From NCBI RefSeq assembly GCF_000067165.1, contig NC_010162.1, forward strand, positions 6,021,001 through 6,085,000: a stretch of DNA of 64,000 bases, written 5' to 3'. The notes under the pieces were generated by a model, which was given only the letters and a program-made list of their open reading frames with translations, searched no databases and was not told the DNA's origin. Both the position numbers and the translations under genes were made by a program. Source of the stretch: Sorangium cellulosum So ce56. Its GTDB lineage: Bacteria; Myxococcota_A; Polyangia; Polyangiales; Polyangiaceae. This document shows positions 27,733 through 36,246 of the stretch, piece by piece (the first letter of the stretch is position 1; each line of letters begins with the position of its first letter).

Positions 27733-27775
27733 GAAACGGAAACGGAAACGAAAACGGAAACGAAAACGGAAACGA
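27733..27775. repeat. 6-bp tandem repeat RAAACG upstream of PEGA gene
   Basis: Seven contiguous copies of GAAACG or AAAACG lie 49-91 bp upstream of the PEGA start codon. The tract is A-rich on the plus strand within very G+C-rich DNA. A repeat in this position could alter promoter spacing when its copy number changes. Confidence 0.85.
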
Positions 27776-27779
27776 CCGC

Positions 27780-27920
27780 GCATGCTCCGCGCGACGAACG
27801 TGAGCTCGATGCACAAGCGCTCGTCGCGGGCGAGCTCGGAGCGCGCTAGAATCCCCTGATCCGCTGCAGCGTACCGCTGGTCCGGTGACTTCGCGAGCGC
27901 CATCGGGAGGATCTCGGCGG
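27780..27920 (-). pseudogene. possible relic of a Ser/Thr kinase C-lobe
   Basis: In the minus frame upstream of the PEGA gene, EILPMALAKSPDQRYAAA (about 27864-27917) resembles the end of a kinase domain, where AxAKxPxxRY is common. No kinase catalytic motif is present nearby. The surrounding 27685-28260 gap (576 bp) otherwise holds the 6-bp repeat and about three copies of an 18-bp GCGCGACGTCCGCTGCGC-like repeat (27990-28105). The fragment is short, so chance is possible. Confidence 0.3.
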
Positions 27921-28260
27921 CAGCGAGGCGCCGCGCGCGCCGCGATCTCGCGCGGATCCAGCGCTCCACCGCCGGCGATGCGGCGCGCGACGAGCGCGAC
28001 GTCCGCTGCGCGCGCGACGTCCGCTGCGCTCCGCAACGCGACGCTGCGCGCGATCCACCGCCCGCACATCGCGCGCGCGCCGCGCGCGACGTCCGCTGCG
28101 CGCGCGCCCCCGCCCGGCGAGCCAACGCAGATCCGCGCCGAGATGTCGCAAGCTCCGAAGGATCGCAATCGCTGCACCGGCCGACGTGTATTAGTCCGTC
28201 GGGCCGCCAGCGCACAAGCGCCTACTGCACGTCAGGGAAGGGCCGGGGGCGCCGTCACGC

Positions 28261-31065
28261 TCACGGATCGCCGCCCGCCGTTTCCTCTTTCTTCGGCTTT
28301 TTGAAGTACCGAACGCGCTTCTGCTGCAGCGGGTACCAGACGCTGTGCGGAACGATCGGTGTGGATTCGAACATCCGGCCGGCGCCGGGCGCCTCGGCGC
28401 GCGTGAGCCGGACGGCGCGCGGGCCAGACGGCGGATGGACGGCGGCGCCGGCGAGATCGGTATCGCCGCCGAGGGCCACCGAGAGCGGCCGAGGCAGGTA
28501 GATCCGCGAGGAGCAGCCGAGCCCCGCCAGGAAATCCTGGAGCAGCTTGGCGTCGCGCGGATCGGCGGGTGCCGTGGGCGGCGCCGATGCGTCCGGCGCC
28601 AGCGCGGCGTCCGGTGCGCTGGACGGCCCGGCCGCGGCCCGCTCGACGTAGATCAGCATCCCATCCTCGTCGTTGACGCCCAGCGCGGCCACGGCCCTCG
28701 CGCTGCCGAGCGCCCCCGTCGCGATCCGGACCGCGCCGCGCACCGGGGAGGTCGGCGAGGCGGAGAAGGACCCGGCCGAGTGCCAGATGCTCGACCCCTC
28801 GCCCTGCCCCGCGCCGGGCGTCGCGGCGCCGTCGCTGAAGACCGCCACGGTCGCTCCCGCGCCGGCCGGCGGGGGCGCCCCGGGCTCGCCCAGCGGCGCG
28901 GCCGCGACGGTCCGCGGGTCCACCTTGAGCACCCGCAGCCGGACATCGGGCCGCGCGGGATCAGGGCGGATCTCGGTGAGCGCGAGCGCATAGGGGAAGC
29001 CGTGCTGCGGGAGCCCCTGGGTGCGCCAGGCGCCCTCCCCCGCCACGGCCGGCGCCGCGCGGGGCGCCAAGGGCGGCCCCGGCAACAGGTGCCGCAGCGT
29101 CATGTAGAAGAAGTCGCGCGCCTCCCGCCGGATGTAGCGGGGGAAGTTCATCAGGCCCATGCCGCGGATGAGCCGGCGGCCGCGGAACCGGTAGCCCGAG
29201 AGCCCCGAGACGTCGCCCTCGGTCTCCCACTCCCCCTGGAGCGGGCGCCCGAGCGGAGGCAGCTCGCCGCTCGGCGCCACACGATAGAACTCGAGCCCGC
29301 TGTGGCCCGCGTTCATGTCGAGCGCGATCCCGTAGGAGCAGCGGGCCTGGATCATCGCCTGGGCCAGGGCCTCGGGGCTCACGTCGGCGCCATAGAAGTA
29401 GGCGACGAAGCGCTCCCGGGTCAGGCAGATGCCGGTCCTGACCGTGTGCGTCTTGTCGGCCCACCCGGGCGGCGTGCCTCCCCACCACGTCCGGCCGAAG
29501 GGATTCCATTTCTCGTCCTCGACCATGACCGTCATGTTCTGGCGGAACGACAGCATCCATTCGGGGACGGTCTCGTCCTCCGACCAGCTCCCGAAGACGG
29601 TGCTGCCGTCGCGCCGGACGGCCACCGTCGCGGCGTAGGGCTTCGGCGGCAGGTACATCACCCCGTCGGCCATCATGCCGAACTCGCCGTGCATCGCCTG
29701 GAAGCCGGCGTTCGACGCGGCGACCACGCGCTTCATGACCTCGGGCGTGCGCGGGATGAGCCCCGGCCCGGCCTCGCCCGTCGCGCCCTTGGGCTCCACC
29801 GTGCCCGCCATCATGTGGAGCTCCACCTGGCGCGGGTCCCAGAGCGCGATGTAGACGCGCGTCGCCTTGCGCGAGCGGTCCGTCCGGAGGAACGTGGTCA
29901 TGAACGCCGGCGGGAGCCCGTCGAGCTGGCGCACGAAGGCGTCGCCCCCCTGGGGGTTCCACTGCCCCTCGCCCGGCAGCGGCGGCGTCACCCAGGGTTC
30001 GAGCCGCGCCGGCGGCCAGCCGATCTCGGGATCGATCGGGATCTGGCGGACGGGCGGATCCAGCTCGCTCTGGCCGAGGTCCGCGGCGATGTCCTCCGCG
30101 CCGGTGTCGCCCGTCACCGCCTCCTTGTTGCGGAGGACGAAATCCAGCGCCGTGAACGCCACGGCCTTGACCGTCTGCATCGCGGCGTCGCCGATCACGA
30201 GGCGCACCCGGTCGACCGCCCAGGTGACGAGGTTCCCCGGCCGCGCGACCTCGGACGCCTCGGCGCGGATCCACGCGGGCAGCGCCGCGTCGTCCACGCC
30301 GCGCACCGGCAGGCGGGCCTCGCGGCCGCCCGCGCGGACGACGACCGCGCTGTCGTCCTCCAGCGCGACGGCGACGTCCCCCGCGTCCGGGCCGCGGCGG
30401 CTCCGCGGCGCCTCGGCGCCCGACTCCTCGGCGCCCGGCTCCTCGGCGCCGTTCTCCTCGCTCCGGGCGAGGTCGATCGCGAAGGTCCGCCGGCCGATCC
30501 CGCGCAGCCGGCCTGTCGCCTGCCAGCTCGTGACGGCGTGCTGGAGCCGCTCGACGAGGGACCAGTCCGCGCCGCCCGAGAGCTGTTGCCCGTCCAGCTC
30601 GAGCACGTGCACCGTGGGCGACGCGGCCTCGATCAGCGGGCGCGAGACGTAGGCGAGGGCCTCGCCGCGGAGCACGGGCTTCGACTCGTCCGCGCCGCTC
30701 GTCTCGGTGAGGTTGTGGATCGCCGAGACGTCGAGCAGGACGCCCTCCGGCGAGAGCCTCGCGTCGACGAGGTACAGGTCGGTGGGCTCCCCGCGCTCGC
30801 CGCCGGCGCGCACGCCGCGCGCGCCGCGCACGACCGCGCGCGCGTCTGTGCCGAACGGGCGGAGGCCGCCGCGCGGCGGATCCACCCACACCACGTCGCC
30901 GGCCGCCGCGGCAACGCCCCGCTCCGCGAGCTCCGCGGCGAGCGCGGTCGAGCGGTCGCGAGCGCCTCCGCCGACGGCGGGCGACATCGCCACGGCCGCG
31001 GACGCGCAGAGGACGAGGATGCCGATGCGCTCGCGGCGCAGGGAGGGCGTTTTCGGGGACTGCAT
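28261..31065 (-). CDS. large secreted protein with NAGPA-like (phosphodiester glycosidase) signature
   Basis: 934 aa from ATG 31065. An N-terminal hydrophobic helix (IGILVLCASAAVAMSPAV) indicates export. In the middle, VVAASNAGFQAMHGEFGMM, AVRRDGSTVFGSW and GIALDMNAGHSGLEFYR resemble the INGGFF and NLDGGGS signatures of the NAGPA/DUF2233 family, which uncover or cleave phospho-glycosides; here GGG has become AGH. Acidic Glu/Ala stretches lie near residues 250-270 and the C-terminal third is unlike any family I recognise. It diverges from gatC. No partner is obvious. Confidence 0.6.
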   Translation of the reverse strand: MQSPKTPSLRRERIGILVLCASAAVAMSPAVGGGARDRSTALAAELAERGVAAAAGDVVWVDPPRGGLRPFGTDARAVVRGARGVRAGGERGEPTDLYLVDARLSPEGVLLDVSAIHNLTETSGADESKPVLRGEALAYVSRPLIEAASPTVHVLELDGQQLSGGADWSLVERLQHAVTSWQATGRLRGIGRRTFAIDLARSEENGAEEPGAEESGAEAPRSRRGPDAGDVAVALEDDSAVVVRAGGREARLPVRGVDDAALPAWIRAEASEVARPGNLVTWAVDRVRLVIGDAAMQTVKAVAFTALDFVLRNKEAVTGDTGAEDIAADLGQSELDPPVRQIPIDPEIGWPPARLEPWVTPPLPGEGQWNPQGGDAFVRQLDGLPPAFMTTFLRTDRSRKATRVYIALWDPRQVELHMMAGTVEPKGATGEAGPGLIPRTPEVMKRVVAASNAGFQAMHGEFGMMADGVMYLPPKPYAATVAVRRDGSTVFGSWSEDETVPEWMLSFRQNMTVMVEDEKWNPFGRTWWGGTPPGWADKTHTVRTGICLTRERFVAYFYGADVSPEALAQAMIQARCSYGIALDMNAGHSGLEFYRVAPSGELPPLGRPLQGEWETEGDVSGLSGYRFRGRRLIRGMGLMNFPRYIRREARDFFYMTLRHLLPGPPLAPRAAPAVAGEGAWRTQGLPQHGFPYALALTEIRPDPARPDVRLRVLKVDPRTVAAAPLGEPGAPPPAGAGATVAVFSDGAATPGAGQGEGSSIWHSAGSFSASPTSPVRGAVRIATGALGSARAVAALGVNDEDGMLIYVERAAAGPSSAPDAALAPDASAPPTAPADPRDAKLLQDFLAGLGCSSRIYLPRPLSVALGGDTDLAGAAVHPPSGPRAVRLTRAEAPGAGRMFESTPIVPHSVWYPLQQKRVRYFKKPKKEETAGGDP

Positions 31066-31225
31066 TCGCGGACAACGCGCGGAGGGGCGGGGCTCCTGCC
31101 CGGGCGATAGAGGACGACCGGACGCGCGCGCGGCAGCCGTTATCACCGTTTTTGTACCGCGGCCAGGCTCGGGGGCGCGCGGCGCTGGCGTCCGCGGAAC
31201 CGGCGGTGCTACATCGGGCGCGCCC

Positions 31226-31537
31226 ATGTCGAACGCTGACTCGCCCCCTCTCCGCCGCGACGAGGCGCTGACGATAGCGCGCCTCGCCCACCTCGACCTC
31301 TCCGCCGAGGAAATCGAGCGCCTCACCGGTGATCTCGGCAACATCCTCAGCTACGTCCGGCAGCTCGAGGAGCTCGACGTCTCGGCGGTGCCGCCGACGG
31401 CGCACGTGCAGATCGAGCGGCTGCCGCTCCGCGCCGACGAGGAGGCGCCGAGCCTGCCGCGCGAGGTGGCCCTGCGGGAAGCGCCGCGGGTCGAGGACGA
31501 CGGGTTCGCCGTTCCGGCGTTCGTGGACGAGGGGTGA
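31226..31537 (+). CDS. gatC: glutamyl/aspartyl-tRNA amidotransferase subunit C
   Basis: 103 aa from ATG 31226. The small subunit of the GatCAB transamidosome, which converts Glu-tRNA(Gln) and/or Asp-tRNA(Asn) to the amide. The family pattern is clear: ARLAHLDLSAEEIERLTGDLGNILSYVRQLEELDVSAV and the C-terminal VEDDGFAVPAFVDE. It overlaps gatA by 4 bp (GTGA). gatB is not in the window. Confidence 0.95.
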   Translation: MSNADSPPLRRDEALTIARLAHLDLSAEEIERLTGDLGNILSYVRQLEELDVSAVPPTAHVQIERLPLRADEEAPSLPREVALREAPRVEDDGFAVPAFVDEG

Positions 31538-33096
31538 CGCCGATGGACACAGCGATCCTCGATCGATCCATCCCGGAGCTCGCGGCGCTCGTGCAGCGCG
31601 GCGAGGTGAGCGCCGAGGAGGTGGCCAGGGCCGCGCTCTCGCGCATCGAGCAGCGCGACGGCGCGCTGGGCGCGTTCCTCACCGTGCAGGGGGAGCAGGC
31701 CGTCGCGGCGGCGCGCGCGCTCGACGCGCGGCGCGCGCGGGGCGAGGCGCTCGGCCCGCTCGCCGGCGTGCCGATCGGCCTCAAGGACGCGCTCTGCACC
31801 GAGGGCGCCCCGACGACCGCCGGCTCGAAGATCCTCACGCGGGCGGCGGCGGGCGGGGACGGCGCGTCCAGGGCGCCCGACCCGGCGCGCGGGTTCCGCC
31901 CGCAGTTCGACGCGACGGTCGTCACCCGCCTGCGCGAGGCCGGCGCGATCCTGCCGGGCAAGTGCAACATGGACGAGTTCGCGATGGGCTCGTCGAACGA
32001 GAACAGCGCCTTCGGCCCGGTGAAGAACCCGTGGGATCCGTCGCGCATCCCCGGCGGATCGTCCGGCGGAAGCGCGGTCGCCGTGGCGGCGGGGATGACG
32101 CCCGGCTCGCTCGGGTCGGACACCGGGGGCTCCATCCGCCAGCCGGCGAGCCTCACCGGCGTCGTCGGCATCAAGCCGACGTACGGCCGCGTCTCTCGCT
32201 ATGGCCTCATCGCGTTCGCCTCGAGCCTCGACCAGATCGGGCCGTTCGCGCAGGACGTGAAGGGCGCGGCGCGCCTGCTCGAGGTGATCTCGGGCCGCGA
32301 TCCGCGCGACGCGACGAGCCTCGACGCCCCGGTGGGCGCCTGCGAGGCCGCGTGCGGCCGCGACGTCGCGGGGCTGCGCATCGGGGTGCCCGAGGAGTAC
32401 TTCGCGAAGGGCATCGACGCGCGGGTCGAGGCGAAGGTGCGGGAGGCCATCGAGGGGCTGCGCGGGCTCGGCTGCGAGATCAAGCCCGTGCGCCTGCCGC
32501 ACACGCGGTACGCCGTGGCGGCCTACTACATCGTCGCGACGGCCGAGGCGTCGTCCAACCTGGCGCGCTTCGACGGGGTGCGCTTCGGGCTGCGCGTGGA
32601 GGGCGACCGCGGCGGGAAGGCGGACCTCCAGGGCCTCTACGGCCGGACGCGCGGCGAGGGGTTCGGCCGGGAGGTGAAGCGCCGGATCCTGCTCGGCACG
32701 TACGTGCTGTCCGCGGGCTACTACGACGCGTATTACCTGCGCGCGCAGAAGGTCAGGACGCTGATCCGGCGCGATTTCGACGAGGCCTTCCGCGAGGTGG
32801 ACCTCATCGCGGCGCCGGTCTCGCCGACGGTCGCGTTCCGGCTGGGGGAGCGGGTGGACGATCCGCTGTCGATGTACCTGGCCGACGTCTACACGCTGCC
32901 CGCCAGCATGGCCGGGCTGCCCGCGATCAGCGTCCCGTGCGCGACCGCGCAGGCGCCGGACGGCGGGCCTCCGCTGCCGGTCGGCCTGCAGCTCATCGGC
33001 CCTGCGCTGGAGGAGGCGCGGCTCTGCCAGGCGGCCTACGCGTGGGAGCAGATCTCCCCGGTGCGCGGGCTGCGCGCGCGCGTGTCGAACGCGTGA
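31534..33096 (+). CDS. gatA: glutamyl/aspartyl-tRNA amidotransferase subunit A
   Basis: 520 aa from GTG 31534, overlapping the gatC stop; ATG 31543 is an alternative. Amidase-signature Ser-cisSer-Lys triad: K84 (IGLKDALCTEG), S176 (GGSSGGS) and S200 (SDTGGSIRQPA). The GKCNMDEFAMGSS motif is diagnostic of GatA. It releases ammonia from Gln for GatB. Length is somewhat above the usual 480-490 aa because of an insertion after the catalytic Lys (about residues 102-120). Its stop lies 16 bp before the GNAT gene. Confidence 0.96.
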   Translation: MTPMDTAILDRSIPELAALVQRGEVSAEEVARAALSRIEQRDGALGAFLTVQGEQAVAAARALDARRARGEALGPLAGVPIGLKDALCTEGAPTTAGSKILTRAAAGGDGASRAPDPARGFRPQFDATVVTRLREAGAILPGKCNMDEFAMGSSNENSAFGPVKNPWDPSRIPGGSSGGSAVAVAAGMTPGSLGSDTGGSIRQPASLTGVVGIKPTYGRVSRYGLIAFASSLDQIGPFAQDVKGAARLLEVISGRDPRDATSLDAPVGACEAACGRDVAGLRIGVPEEYFAKGIDARVEAKVREAIEGLRGLGCEIKPVRLPHTRYAVAAYYIVATAEASSNLARFDGVRFGLRVEGDRGGKADLQGLYGRTRGEGFGREVKRRILLGTYVLSAGYYDAYYLRAQKVRTLIRRDFDEAFREVDLIAAPVSPTVAFRLGERVDDPLSMYLADVYTLPASMAGLPAISVPCATAQAPDGGPPLPVGLQLIGPALEEARLCQAAYAWEQISPVRGLRARVSNA

Positions 33097-33112
33097 CGAG
33101 CGGAGCGCGCCG

Positions 33113-33709
33113 ATGAGCTCCGCGATCACCGTGGCGGCGGCCGGCCCCGAGCACCTCCCGGGGCTCGAGGCGCTCTTCGAGGCCGCCGGCACGCCCTGCT
33201 ACTGCCGGTACTACCACTTCGGCGGCACCAACAACGAGTGGCTCGCGCGGTGCTCGGACGGCCAGGGCGAGAACCGCCGGGAGTTCGCCGAGGCGCTCGC
33301 CTCGGGCAGCGACGAGGCGCGGGGCGTCGTGGCGCTCGCGCCGGAGGCGCCGCGCGTCGTCGGGTGGCTCAAGGTCGCGCCCGCGGCGGCCGTGGCGAAG
33401 GCGTACGAGCGACGCCTGTACCGCGGGCTGCCGTGCTTCGCGGGCGATCGCGCCGGCGTCTTCCTGATCGGCTGCGCCGTCGTGCACCCGGGCCACCGGC
33501 GGCGAGGCGTCGCGACAGCGCTCGTCGCGGGCGCGGTGGAGCTCGCGCCCTCCTGGGGCGCGCGCGTCCTCGAGGCCCTGCCGCGCCGCCCGAAGGAGCC
33601 GGTGAGCGACGAGGAGCTGTGGACCGGCCCGGTCTCCGCGTTCACGAGGAACGGATTCGCCGAGGTGCACGCGTTCGAGCCGTATCCGGTCCTGCGCCGG
33701 GTGTTGTGA
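33113..33709 (+). CDS. GNAT-family N-acetyltransferase
   Basis: 198 aa from ATG 33113. The acetyl-CoA loop is visible in GCAVVHPGHRRRGVATALVA (about 120-139), and the C-terminal strand in SAFTRNGFAEVHAF. An unusual Cys-rich N-terminal stretch, TPCYCRYYHFGGTNNEWLARC, may form part of the active site. It is 16 bp after gatA and in the same direction. The acceptor is unknown. Confidence 0.85.
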   Translation: MSSAITVAAAGPEHLPGLEALFEAAGTPCYCRYYHFGGTNNEWLARCSDGQGENRREFAEALASGSDEARGVVALAPEAPRVVGWLKVAPAAAVAKAYERRLYRGLPCFAGDRAGVFLIGCAVVHPGHRRRGVATALVAGAVELAPSWGARVLEALPRRPKEPVSDEELWTGPVSAFTRNGFAEVHAFEPYPVLRRVL

Positions 33710-33787
33710 CAGCGCCGCGGCGAGCCCCGGCCGGGGTCGCGCTTCACTTGCGCGCGCCGGCCGACCAGGTAGTGTCGCGCCCCGCGC

Positions 33788-34960
33788 ATGGCTCCCACCT
33801 CCGAGCACCCTGAAGCCGCGGCCCACGACGTCGCCGAGCGGAGCTCCGCCGCCGGCACGGATCACGCCGCGCCTGCCTCCGCCGCAGGCGCGGCCACGGC
33901 CGGCGCGAGCGAGCCCCCGGCGTCCGCGGCGGCGGAGGCCTCGCCGACGAGCCGGCGCGCGTCGTCCAGCTCGAGGGGCCGGGTCATCGCGCTCACCGGC
34001 GCCGCGTCCTTCCTCGGGCGCAACCTGATCGGGATCCTCGAGGAGGACCCGCGCATCGCGCGCGTGGTGGCCATCGACATCAAGCGGCCGGACACGGGCG
34101 GCTCCAAGCTGCGCATGCACACGGTCGACCTGACGGAGCCCGCCTCCGAGGAGCGCGTCGCCGAGGTGCTCGCGGCCGAGCAGGTGGACACGCTCGTCCA
34201 CCTCTGCTTCCTGTCGTCGCCCACCCCGGCGACCGCCTGGGCCCACGAGCTCGAGTCGGTCGGCACGATGCACCTGCTCCACGGGGCGCGCCAGGCGAGC
34301 CTGCGCAAGCTGATCCTCTGGAGCCAGACGATCCTCTACGGCGCGCACCCGACCAACCCCAATTTCCTCACGGAGAAGCACCCGCTCCGGGCGGACCCGG
34401 ACGAGCGCTTCTTCGCGGACAAGATGGCCGCCGAGCGGGAGCTCAACGCCTTCGGCGCGAAGGCCAAGGGCACGACCGTCACCATCCTGCGGACCGCGCC
34501 GATCCTCGGCCCGACCGTCCAGAACTACGTCACCCGGTTCCTGGCGCGGCGCCTGGTCATGACGATGCTCGGCTTCGATCCGCTGTGGCAGTTCATCCAC
34601 GAGGTCGACGCGATCGCCGCCTTCAAGCTCGCCATCGACAGCGATTTCCCCGGGACCTTCAACATCGTGGGCGACGGCGTGCTGCCGCTCTCCACGATCG
34701 TGCGCCTCGCGGGCCGGACGGCGGTCCCGGTGCTGCACAGCGCCGCCGGGCCGCTCGCCTCTGCGCTCTGGGCCGCGCACGCGGCGATCGCCCCGCCCAG
34801 CTTCCTGCGGTACCTGCGCTATCTCTGCGTGGCGGACGGCGAGAAGGCGGCGCAGGTGATGGGGTTCCGGCCGGTCTACACGACGCGCGAGGCGTTGCTC
34901 GACTACACGAGCGCGCAGCGGCTGCGGGACGTGCGCCTGCTGCAAGAGACGCCCGCGTGA
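33788..34960 (+). CDS. atypical extended SDR, second copy of the SDR-acyltransferase pair
   Basis: 390 aa from ATG 33788. A disordered Ala/Ser-rich N-terminus (1-62) precedes VIALTGAASFLGRNL (G71, G77) and VVAIDIKRPD. The family Ser lies in LWSQTILYG; the YxxxK position reads FFADK, keeping Lys but replacing Tyr with Phe. The equivalent region of the first copy (537-1514) has neither. It is followed after 20 bp by an acyltransferase, as the first copy is adjacent to one. A lipid-linked or sterol-like substrate is possible but unproven. Confidence 0.82.
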   Translation: MAPTSEHPEAAAHDVAERSSAAGTDHAAPASAAGAATAGASEPPASAAAEASPTSRRASSSSRGRVIALTGAASFLGRNLIGILEEDPRIARVVAIDIKRPDTGGSKLRMHTVDLTEPASEERVAEVLAAEQVDTLVHLCFLSSPTPATAWAHELESVGTMHLLHGARQASLRKLILWSQTILYGAHPTNPNFLTEKHPLRADPDERFFADKMAAERELNAFGAKAKGTTVTILRTAPILGPTVQNYVTRFLARRLVMTMLGFDPLWQFIHEVDAIAAFKLAIDSDFPGTFNIVGDGVLPLSTIVRLAGRTAVPVLHSAAGPLASALWAAHAAIAPPSFLRYLRYLCVADGEKAAQVMGFRPVYTTREALLDYTSAQRLRDVRLLQETPA

Positions 34961-34980
34961 TGCGGTTCGGGGGGTGAGCG

Positions 34981-36246
34981 ATGGGCACGGAGCACGATCG
35001 AGAGCTCGAGGAAGCAGGGGCAGGGAATGGATCGCCGCCGTCGACGCGCAGGCGCCCCGATCGGACGGGGCCCGGGCAGGTCGTGCCGAGCGCCGACATC
35101 GAGGACGAGGAGACCCGGTACCTGGCGCCGATCGGCCCGACGGAGCCCTCGGACGGGCGGAAGACGCAGTCGTCCGAGGTGCACGCCCCGGTCGTGCCGG
35201 TGACGGCCGAGGAGCTCCAGCGCCAGATCAGGGAGCTCGAGGCGCGGCTCAAGCGGATGCTCGCCGGGGGGCCATCGCCCGACGCGAGCGGCGCGGTGGG
35301 AGGCATGCCCGAGACCGAGCGGAGCCCGCGCCTGGGCGGAGCGCCCGCCGCGTCGGCCGGCTTCGCCAGCGAGCCGCCGCTGTCCGAGCCCGGGACGGCG
35401 CGCGACGTCCTGTCGACCGACTTCTACCTGCGGCAGTGGGGCCGCGCCGGCCTGCGCCGCCGCTCGGAGGAGGTCGACGAGTTCGGCTTCGATCCCAAGT
35501 ACGAGGCCCGGTACAGGTCGCTCTTCGACTTCCTGCACAGGTACTATTTCAGGATAGATATCGAGGGCATCGAGCGTATCCCCGCCGAGGGGCGGTGCCT
35601 CGTGGTGTCCAACCATTCGGGCGGGCCCATCCCCTACGACGGGCTCATGCTGCGGGCCGCGGTGCGGCGGGAGCACCCGGCGCGGCGGGAGCTCCGCTGG
35701 CTGGCCGACGATTTCGTGTACTACCTGCCGTTCGCCGGCACGATCATGAACCGGCTCGGGGCCGTGCGGGCCTGCCAGGAGAACGCGGAGCGGCTGCTCG
35801 CGGGCGAGCGGCTCATCGCGGTCTTCCCCGAGGGCGTCAAGGGCAGCGGGAAGCTCTACAAGGACCGGTACCAGCTCCAGCGGTTCGGTCGCGGCGGCTT
35901 CATCCGGCTCTGCCTGCGCACGCGCACGCCGCTCGTCCCGTGCGCCATCGTGGGGGCCGAGGAGACGAACCCGCTGTTCTACCGGGTCGAGCACCTCACG
36001 CGCGCGCTCGGCATCCCGTACCTGCCCATCACGCCGACGTTCCCCGCGCTCGGGCCGCTGGGCCTCGTTCCGGCGCCCACCAAGTGGAAGATCCGCCTGG
36101 CCGATCCGGTGCGGTTCGACGCGTACGGCCCGGAGGCGGCGGACGATCAGATCCTGGTGCGGCGCCTCGCGGAGCGCGTGCGCGCGACGATCCAGGGGCT
36201 CATCGACGAGACCCTGGCCACCCGGAAGTCGATCTGGTTCGGATGA
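34981..36246 (+). CDS. LPLAT-superfamily acyltransferase, second copy
   Basis: 421 aa from ATG 34981. The first about 150 residues are disordered, with a coiled-coil-like stretch (EELQRQIRELEARLKRML). The acyltransferase core has VVSNHSGGPIPYDG (HX7D) and AVFPEGVKGSGK, where Val replaces the Thr of FPEGT. The tail ETLATRKSIWF parallels LKERKSVFW in the copy at 1602-2528. Its stop overlaps the truB start by 4 bp, so truB is translationally coupled to it. Confidence 0.85.
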   Translation: MGTEHDRELEEAGAGNGSPPSTRRRPDRTGPGQVVPSADIEDEETRYLAPIGPTEPSDGRKTQSSEVHAPVVPVTAEELQRQIRELEARLKRMLAGGPSPDASGAVGGMPETERSPRLGGAPAASAGFASEPPLSEPGTARDVLSTDFYLRQWGRAGLRRRSEEVDEFGFDPKYEARYRSLFDFLHRYYFRIDIEGIERIPAEGRCLVVSNHSGGPIPYDGLMLRAAVRREHPARRELRWLADDFVYYLPFAGTIMNRLGAVRACQENAERLLAGERLIAVFPEGVKGSGKLYKDRYQLQRFGRGGFIRLCLRTRTPLVPCAIVGAEETNPLFYRVEHLTRALGIPYLPITPTFPALGPLGLVPAPTKWKIRLADPVRFDAYGPEAADDQILVRRLAERVRATIQGLIDETLATRKSIWFG

